Shown here: positions 39,882-46,698 of the stretch, one piece after another
Layout of the letters: every line of letters starts with the position of its first letter
How positions within the stretch are numbered: the first letter of the stretch is position 1
NCBI GenBank assembly: GCA_910592205.1
Contig: CAJVPJ010000091.1
Coordinates: 1 to 46,698 of the forward strand
Length of the DNA stretch: 46,698 nt
Direction: 5' to 3'
Origin: Paraglomus occultum
Taxonomy: Eukaryota; Glomeromycota; Glomeromycetes; Paraglomerales; Paraglomeraceae
The notes under the pieces: generated by a model
Seen by the model: the letters and a program-made list of their open reading frames with translations, nothing else
The model's database searches: none
Told to the model about the DNA's origin: nothing
Made by a program: the position numbers and the translations under genes

Positions 39882-42800
39882 TTAGGCAATACCAAACCCT
39901 CGCCGGTTCTCAAGAGCAACTAGAAGCTTATTGCGAAGCTTATCCTTTGTTTTGTAGTCCGGTAGAAGGAGAATTCCAAAGCATGTACGCGCCGTCGGTA
40001 ATCTATCACGTAACATGAAGTTTAGTAACCGAATCGTGACAAAAAAAAGCTAACACTGGTGCAATTGATTTCATTACGAATGATATGGATTCATCGTACT
40101 TGTCTGAATCGGGACCGTTGCGCTGAATAGTAAATGATACGTCACTAAAACCTCGAATTGGAATTCTATCACTCGAAGTAACGAAAGCGAGTAGATCACG
40201 TTTCTGGGATACTGTTAGTTCTGAATACACATCCCAGAAGCTCCTAGGTAAAATTATGTAATGTGCATTCGATTAAGTTATCAGAAAACGTTTGTTACCC
40301 ATACGTACAACAAAGTGTCACTTACCGTATTGTTGGATGTGATGGATCAAATCCGCCTTCATATTTCACGTGGTTTTTTAGGTCATCCAGATTGAGGTCT
40401 CGATTACCGCATAATAATAATTCCAGTTCTTCTGGTCTCAGTAACTAGCGAAAAAGAATTTCTTTAGCCATTTATAACTGTGTATTTATCCTCAATAATG
40501 ACAATTAATTACCTTTGTAATCATTCCATCGCACATTCGCATAAACCCCTTCTTGAAAGCATTGAATTGTCGTTCCACATATTTATGTACATAATGCTGA
40601 TAATACAAGCGCACGTATTCTTCTCGGTTTTCATTCGTTACAGGAATAGCGTTACCATTCTTAACGAGTTCATACATCCGTTCAGTGCCGTAATATTCGT
40701 ATGAAATCTCAAAATGACGCAGGTAGACATCATAGACATCACCCTCTGACCACGCTAACATTTGTTCTAAGCCTTTGCCAATTTCCTATATAATTGTTTA
40801 CTGGTTTATCAATTTCTGTCAATCCTTGATACGCGGCGCGATTGAAAACGGGTTTTACTCACCGGAAAACTATCCTTGAAGTCATCAAACGTTACCTCCC
40901 AACCTAACAACTTTTTGTAAAACACCTTTGGCAAATTGATATCCACAATTATCCCATTAAATACTACTAACCCGAGTACTACTCCTACTAGTTCAAATTT
41001 CCTATCACTAGCATCGGACGCGCCGTTAATCCAATGACATCTTGTTCGCTCGTCAAATATAAACAATCCCCATTTCGGATCTATTAGACTCTCTAGCAAA
41101 ATCTGGAAAAATTCCTTCTGAACGCCACCCTGATCTTGCGCTTCGTCCTCGCCTGCTCCGAACTTTACTTTCAGAGGTTTTTTTAGGTCATGCTGTTTTG
41201 TGATTATTTGATCTAATGCATCTTGGACAAGGAATTCACGGCGAATCTCAAAGAAGAGAACTGGTATGGTACGCGCTTGGAGAGTTTCGGTATCACGAGG
41301 AGGCTCTGGTAGATGACGCTGGGTTTGTATATAGAAAGCATGATGGACGCAGGCATCCTGAAAAACGTTGAATGTTAGCAGGATACTCTTCAGGCATATA
41401 CAAAAAAGATGTGCCTATGTGTAGCACAAGATGAAAATTAAGCTTATTCTGCAAGAGAAGAGTGCTTTGTACTTGCCTCATACCCCAAAGCCATTTGACA
41501 CATAGAATCGATCTTGATTATGTGTGATTTCACAACGGGATCAAGTAGTATTGGATAGTCCAAAAATGTAAACACTGTTGAAGATGCCAGCCGTGACCCA
41601 GCACTGTATTGGAGTTAATAAGAAGAATGCTACCTATAAAGTATCTCAAAGCCAATCGTACTTACTTTCCGTGAATTCTCTTCCAGACCTTATACTCTTC
41701 CTTTGTCTTCATCTTTTCACTTAAATAATCATTATAGAATAATACGTGCGATACAATAGGTTTGGGGGATGCAATTTCGTTTGCCTTATCTAATTTACGC
41801 ATTTATAGAAAATGTAGACATTTTGCATTCGCATTCAGAAACATTAGAGAAACCTTACAATTATTTTGTACTTACATATCATTGTGATCGTTTTAGCAGC
41901 ACACATTATTTCTTCTGATAACAAGGCTGGTGGCGGATGATATCGATCCCCAAGGAATCTTTGAAAGACGAGCAGTATATTCGTGAAGGAGTCTATGTCA
42001 TAACTGTTTATATAGTAATTAACCTCGATTAAAGTTTTGTAATGGTTGGTATTCGTTTAATTATTGAGAGGCTACCCGGTAGTCGTTAAACTACTAAAGA
42101 CAGCAATCTCTGATAACCCGGCAACAGCGACATAATGCCAATATATCCTTCCACTTTCACGCAAACAGTCACTCACCTCGAAAGCCATTTGATAATCAGG
42201 TCACACGCTAATCCTTTTCTATCCCACGTGTATGCCAATATTTTAACCATTTTGGCAACTATTGATATTGGTACAACGCGATCGGATGAATCTAACAACG
42301 CCTCCAATACAATTAGTAGATATCTTATTGACACATCTTCCTGATCGAGAACTTTTGGATCCACCAAAACTTTTGAGAGCAAAATTTCCAAGGCATCAAA
42401 TACGGTCGACCGAAACAATGCTTTTGGTTCTAACTCAAATATAAGGTCATAGGCTTTTCGAAGTGACACCAAGTCAATTCCTGATGGATGTGAAGACTTT
42501 TGTGCAGACGTTTTAAGAAAACTATCATTAAGTATCTCACGTGATGAGAACGCAGTCCGTATAGTATTAAGCAGGAACTTGGGATCACCATTATGCAGAG
42601 ATGAGGATATGTCTAACGCAGCATTATTAGGCGACTGCTCGGTATATGTTTCTATTGCACATTCTAATAAAGGTAGTGTCAATTTTTTAAGACTCAATTG
42701 TGCCTCTTCGTCGTCATTGTCGCTTTTGATGATTTCCACAGCTTCTGAATCCTGCTCAGATATGACACCCTCAGGCTTTCCAATATCCCCATTTTGCTGT

Positions 42801-43768
42801 TTAGGTACTCCAAATATATTCGCAAACATGCTTGAAAACTCGGAGGAAGAAAACAGCGAATTGAAGAATGGCTTCACCGATTTGGATGCTTGTTTTCCAT
42901 CTTGACTAGTATAATTCATCGAGGAAAGTGAGGAAAACATCATCGATGCCGATGAGACGTGTGGGTTGATAGGGCAATTTGGACAAAACATCTGGTATGG
43001 TCTAGAGGCAAGGTAGACGGCTAATGTTGCGGAGGCATCCGCATTTGGCTTGGGTGCGGCTATATTGCAACATACAGAGAGAGTGAGTCATTGACTGAGA
43101 TACGAACAAATTTTAAGCCTATACAGACATTGTTAGCAATATTAACGGCAATGAGAAGAAATGGATCACACTAATAAGGAAGTTGAAATAATCTTACACG
43201 GACAAGAACGACAAAACTTGTTATTGCAATCATTATGTCCACATCCGACCATTATTTGATAATAATATCTGGTAAATAAATTCCAAACAAAAAAAAAGAA
43301 TTAATTAAACAATTGCAAAAAAAAAGATAATAAACGCAGTTCTCATTCATACCTGGCTACATTCTGTTCAAATCGTATTTTTGCATTATTATTATTATTA
43401 TTATTATTAGTTCTATTTCTTTTCCAACGATCAGACGGCATTTCTACCACAAACTCTTTCAATCTCGGGTCCGCCAGTGCGATTTTGTAAGAGGGCGACT
43501 TTACACGGCGTTTGCTTGCCGCTGATTCGCCCAACTCGTATGACCTTCTGGTTGTTGGAGAGGGTGATCTACTTGAGACAACACCGATCTGAGGTGTTTC
43601 GTACCAAATAGTCTGTATAGGTTTTGTCTGCGTAGTACTGCTACTCACAACTTCGGTCTCTATCGACATGGACGCCTTACCGGAAGGATCGGCGTATGGC
43701 ATAATACTATCGACGATACTTAGTTTCTTTGGTGTGGTCGCTGATTTGCCGTTCTCTGTTGAAGCCAT
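39882..43768 (-). CDS. HECT-type E3 ubiquitin ligase with AZUL-like zinc finger
   Basis: Ubiquitin ligase that forms a thioester with ubiquitin before transfer. Exons: 43768-43353, 43268-43198, 43059-42177, 42003-41876, 41789-41666, 41603-41477, 41357-40863, 40785-40513, 40444-40326, 40243-40100, 40002-39882; in frame, 966 residues. Residues about 133-191 form an AZUL-type finger as in UBE3A: RYYYQIMVGCGHNDC, NNKFCRSCP (C148, C153, C158, C161), then a helix and FCPNC. The HECT domain covers about 620-966: FGAGEDEAQDQGGVQKEFF, VVLGLVVFNG, FIQRNGPDSDK-type segment FTIQRNGPDSDK, and the catalytic C934 in LPTARTCFGILLLP, ending RRGFGIA. The layout resembles HECTD2/UBE3A and fungal Hul4-like ligases; I do not choose between them. 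A poly-Asn run from an (ATT)n tract lies before the AZUL finger. The intron after exon 6 uses a GC donor. Confidence 0.93.
41358..41476 (-). other. GC-AG intron of the HECT gene
   Basis: On the minus strand the exon ends GGGTATGAG|GCAAGT and the next begins after TTTTCAG. Only this phase-0 join gives CQMALGYEDACVHHAFYIQT, which fits the start of the HECT region. The nearby GTATGAGG donor would shift the frame. Confidence 0.75.
43385..43408. repeat. (ATT)8 microsatellite encoding eight asparagines
   Basis: Eight perfect ATT units on the plus strand are read on the minus strand as (AAT)8, giving eight Asn between RKRNRT-like basic residues and AKIRFEQNVAR of the HECT ligase. Length change would be frame-neutral. 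Confidence 0.85.
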
Positions 43769-44096
43769 TAAATTAATATAAAATGATAAAGGGAATGTAA
43801 GCTGGTGATAATTGCAAGTAGAAAATAATTAAGTAGCTGTTTGGTGAATGTACGCGTGATTTGTAAAAGAGCGAAAATATAAAGAATAAGCTATTGTCTA
43901 TATTTGATATGAGCAGATTTTCAATAAAATACGTCATCGGCCGATAATATGTGATCTGCAATCGACAAATTCTCCGTGTTTGAGTTTTCTGACTTTGCTT
44001 TTCAACAATAAACCATAAACGTTTAATGAACTTCTAAGTATTTAGTCATCGATCGTTTGCTCCGAGGTGGGCCAGAGGCTAGACGTCTTTGCGTTG
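43769..44096. promoter_or_regulatory. Divergent promoter region, HECT gene and SANT gene
   Basis: 328 bp between two divergent start codons, so both genes must be driven from here. No TATA consensus is close to either start. ATCGATCG-type short palindromes occur near 44048-44055. Confidence 0.4.
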
Positions 44097-45224
44097 ATGG
44101 TTCGATCTTTTATAAGAGGATCCATTTCTCTACTTCCTTCACAAGTGTCGCTCAGCTATCGAGTGATCAAATGTTCTACCTGCTTCGCACGCAGCTATGC
44201 AACACTAGTAGATCAAGTGAAAATCGTTGGCTCAAGCTCTAATGAGCAAATTAACAAAGTTGACGAACAACGTCCTGCTCGACGGCACAAAGAATGGACC
44301 GCTCTAGAAAAGAAAGTTTTGAACGCTCTCATTGACAAATTTGGACAAAACTGGGTGAAAATTGCATCACAGTTAGTTGACCGAACACCTGAAGAATGCT
44401 ATAGGCAATGGGCTGATAAATCTCCAAAGGTTCATTTTAATAGGAGACGTCAACCTAAACCGGGTAGAAGTTATTGGAGCGCCGAAGAGAAGGAGCTGTT
44501 GCTAACATTAATTATGAGATATGGAAGACGCTGGACATTAATATCAAGTAAAATGAGACATAGGTCTCCTTCGGCTTGTGCGTCAGCGGCTCGTAGAGAG
44601 GGCTTTTCGGCGATTAAGTGTGATTGGACTGACCCATACATTTACCCGAATAGGTCGAGATGGACTAATGAGGAAATCGCATTGCTAAATCGTCTCATAG
44701 CCAAACACGGAAAAAATATGAGTGCGATTGCATCAGAATTTTCAAGCAGAACATTTAAAAGTATATCGAACTACACGAATTACCATCTCGATAAATTACC
44801 CTCTATGTGGGATACTGATTCAGAACATTTTGAGAAGCGATCAACCTACGTTTTAAGATGGAGCCGCAAAGAAATAGAAATAATCAATGACGTTCTTTAC
44901 AAATTTGGACGTCATTGGGCGAAATTGGGCGAAAAATTGCCGCATAGAACGTTAACTGCAATTAGGACTTACGTTCAGGGGCATAGATACTTGTTTACTA
45001 GTCTTCAAAGGGTATATAAACGGCAACCACCTAAATGGACTGTTGACGAGCAGCGTATTTTGTGTGAATGTGTAAATAAGTATGGGACTGATTGGCGTAT
45101 AATTTCAAATTACCTACCATCAAGATCACCGGATGCGTGTAAGCGCAAGTATTTTGATATAAGACACAAAGAGTGTGTAGAACAGATAATACTTTATAAT
45201 CAGGCTGGCTCATCTACAGTATAG
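44097..45224 (+). CDS. Five-repeat SANT/Myb protein with presequence-like N-terminus
   Basis: Intronless, 375 residues from the ATG at 44097; a GTG 30 bases upstream is in frame but not needed. Five SANT/Myb-like repeats lie at about 64-106, 126-164, 187-227, 253-293 and 312-353, each with a Trp at the first position (EWTALEKK, YWSAEEKE, RWTNEEIA, RWSRKEIE, KWTVDEQR) and a Trp or Met at the second. Third-position hydrophobics vary. Such repeats normally bind DNA. The first 40 residues (MVRSFIRGSISLLPSQ..., then FARSYAT) carry no acidic residue before D39, many Arg/Ser, and end in R-S-Y|A, a typical mitochondrial R-3 cleavage pattern. Mitochondrial targeting is inference. Without it a nuclear Myb-type regulator would be the default call. 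The lack of introns contrasts with most neighbours. Confidence 0.8.
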   Translation: MVRSFIRGSISLLPSQVSLSYRVIKCSTCFARSYATLVDQVKIVGSSSNEQINKVDEQRPARRHKEWTALEKKVLNALIDKFGQNWVKIASQLVDRTPEECYRQWADKSPKVHFNRRRQPKPGRSYWSAEEKELLLTLIMRYGRRWTLISSKMRHRSPSACASAARREGFSAIKCDWTDPYIYPNRSRWTNEEIALLNRLIAKHGKNMSAIASEFSSRTFKSISNYTNYHLDKLPSMWDTDSEHFEKRSTYVLRWSRKEIEIINDVLYKFGRHWAKLGEKLPHRTLTAIRTYVQGHRYLFTSLQRVYKRQPPKWTVDEQRILCECVNKYGTDWRIISNYLPSRSPDACKRKYFDIRHKECVEQIILYNQAGSSTV

Positions 45225-45618
45225 CTTGGATATTTTTAATGCTTGTAACATTTGCAAGACAATGTAACAGTATCATGTTATAGATAGTATAAATCCGTCG
45301 TGCACGACGTATACTCTGGAAGATGGTGCTGGTATTATAAGGACAAAGGAATGGCATACCGACGATGAATCGGCGTTTAACAGAGAACGAATTATGGTGA
45401 TCAACTTTCGGAAATGTAAAAGCTATAGAGATGGAAAGATACATTTCCATATTCCAAATAAGACCCATCAAAGACTATAACGAGTTAACTCATAATTAAT
45501 ACGCTTCGGTGCCTATTTAGCATATATCTTCAGAATTTGTGGTTCTATGCACGTCTATACCCAAAGACTTTTCCTTTGTGCGAGATAGTAACTGTTGTAC
45601 AGATTCTAATCACATTGC
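45225..45618. other. Spacer after the SANT gene
   Basis: AT-rich 3' region between the SANT gene and the decayed minus-strand gene. No feature seen beyond a short open frame without support. Confidence 0.4.
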
Positions 45619-46230
45619 TTATAATACAATTATTACTTCAATGTTTGACAATGTGTCTTGATTGCGGCTCGTAGTAAAAATGTTTGACAGCACATTCGAT
45701 AATGTATCATTGACCTTTTCAGCTTCGTTTCCTGACTTAAATTCTGGCAGCATGATAAACTTTGGCCTCCAATACAGCTCGTCGTCACAGATATGGAGGT
45801 CAATAAAATCGCCATCGGGGCACGTTGCCTCAACAAAAGGAAAAAGATCAGGATTGATATCCATATATACCCTTATTAAAGTCGGATGTTTGCCTATTTC
45901 GTTGGGAAAGGTATTCCATCAGTCCCATGTTCTTTGACCATATCATTTATAGTTTCACTCACTCCATTTGGTAATAGTCGCATCTTGACATAATCAACCT
46001 CTTTTTGACTTCTTGGCTGTCAACGCGTCCAGGTAGTCGAGTAGGGAAAAGTTTCCAACATGGACCATATTTTGGTGCATTGCGACAATAACTTGGTCTC
46101 TTCTCGCATCTAATTGACGTACGGAATTGCCGGATCGTCATCCGAGATACCGTCATACCGAATGTCAACCTCTTGTGAACTATTCGACAGAGTAAATCAG
46201 CGGTATCATGGGTCACATTATCGTTCGTTA
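45619..46230 (-). pseudogene. Decayed minus-strand gene of unknown family
   Basis: Coding-like segments run leftward in alternating frames: VDIRYDGISDDDPAIPYV, then LDARRDQVIVAMHQNMVHVG and LLDYLDALTAKK, then VDYVKMRLLPNGVSETINDM and VKEHGTDGIPFP, then NEIGKHPTLIRVYMDINPDL and FPFVEATCPDGDFIDLHICD to a stop at 45619. Each switch is a shift of one or two bases without GT/AG signals, and stops sit in between. The pieces are consecutive and sensible, so this looks like one gene that has collected frameshifts. Sequencing error is an alternative explanation. I do not recognise the family. Confidence 0.4.
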
Positions 46231-46608
46231 AATTAATTCTCTTTTACTTTAACCAGTTGTACAACTTTCAAATTGAGCACGCTCATTGACTTTCCCGGAA
46301 AGTATAATTAGGTTTGCAGAATAGAACAAATGCATAATTTTACATAACAACTGTCCTTCTGTTTCAATCCATTGGTTGGATGCAAGTTTTTAATAAAAAT
46401 AAGAAAAAGAAAAAAATAAAAATATAAAATAAAATATAAAATAAATTATTATTATAAATGAAATAAAAAAAATAAAATAAAAATTGCAAAACCATTGCCA
46501 CCCAGAAAATATACTGTACACTTGGTAACTGACAATTTGAGTGTCAGATCCGACGGATATCGATAATAATCTTCCGTGATTTACGCTCTGTGGTACGAAC
46601 GATCTACA
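46231..46608. other. A-rich tract and promoter of the last gene
   Basis: 46391-46485 is a low-complexity A/AAAAT-rich stretch. A small inverted repeat CTGACA ... TGTCAG (46529-46547) lies about 70 bp before the next start codon and could be a regulator site. Confidence 0.45.
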
Positions 46609-46691
46609 ATGGCTGCGGCATTCCCAAATTCCGGTGTAACAAACGTAGTAGCTGCGGAATACGCCGATGAACACAGAAATCAACTAATTAG
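46609..46691 (+). CDS. First exon of a gene leaving the window
   Basis: ATG at 46609 opens 27 codons plus two bases (MAAAFPNSGVTNVVAAEYAD and EHRNQLI), ending at a probable donor AG|GTAGTAT with the rest outside the window. Composition and the donor look like other first exons here. Too short to assign a function. Confidence 0.45.
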
Positions 46692-46698
46692 GTAGTAT

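Noticed and set aside
42579-42905. 108-codon plus-strand frame
   Set aside because: Antisense to HECT exon 3, which is part of a complete in-frame gene.

Overview
The window is nuclear DNA of a filamentous fungus. The evidence is spliceosomal genes with many short (about 50-100 bp) GT-AG introns, AT-rich spacers, a fungus-only domain (the Rua1 C-terminal region), a vacuolar Ams1-type mannosidase and a Hel2-type RING ligase. Decayed pieces of what look like multi-copy families at the left end suggest an early-diverging Mucoromycota lineage, most likely an arbuscular mycorrhizal (Glomeromycotina) fungus. That placement is inference from recall, not a database match.

Layout, left to right. 1-3791 has no intact gene: a TATA-type promoter with no ORF behind it, short repeats, and two minus-strand relics of coding sequence. 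3792-13869 (+) is GCN1, 21 exons, 2707 residues. 14505-18537 (+) is MCM6, 15 exons, 952 residues, with a repeat-built C-terminal tail. 18538-21433 holds little except a partial minus-strand gene and a minisatellite. 21434-24058 (+) encodes a Rua1-type regulator. 24948-25508 (+) is a four-helix MARVEL-like membrane protein with a clear TATA box. 26097-31770 (-) is the alpha-mannosidase, 29 exons including two consecutive microexons of 16 and 9 nt and a MITE in one intron. 32667-35046 (-) is HEL2/ZNF598. 36781-38062 (+) is triosephosphate isomerase. 39882-43768 (-) is an AZUL-HECT ubiquitin ligase. 44097-45224 (+) is an intronless protein with five SANT/Myb repeats and a presequence-like N-terminus. 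The right end has a decayed minus-strand gene and the first exon of a gene that leaves the window.

The genes are housekeeping or regulatory and do not form an operon-like system. Two of them, GCN1 and HEL2, are both sensors of collided ribosomes. For GCN1, MCM6, the mannosidase, HEL2, TPI and the HECT ligase I built exon models by hand; each is in frame from start to stop and has the family's expected length and catalytic residues. The most noteworthy points are the paired microexons, two GC-AG introns, the MCM6 repeat tail, the intronic MITE, the possible organelle-targeted SANT protein, and the pseudogene relics. I saw no tRNA, rRNA, CRISPR or complete transposase gene.
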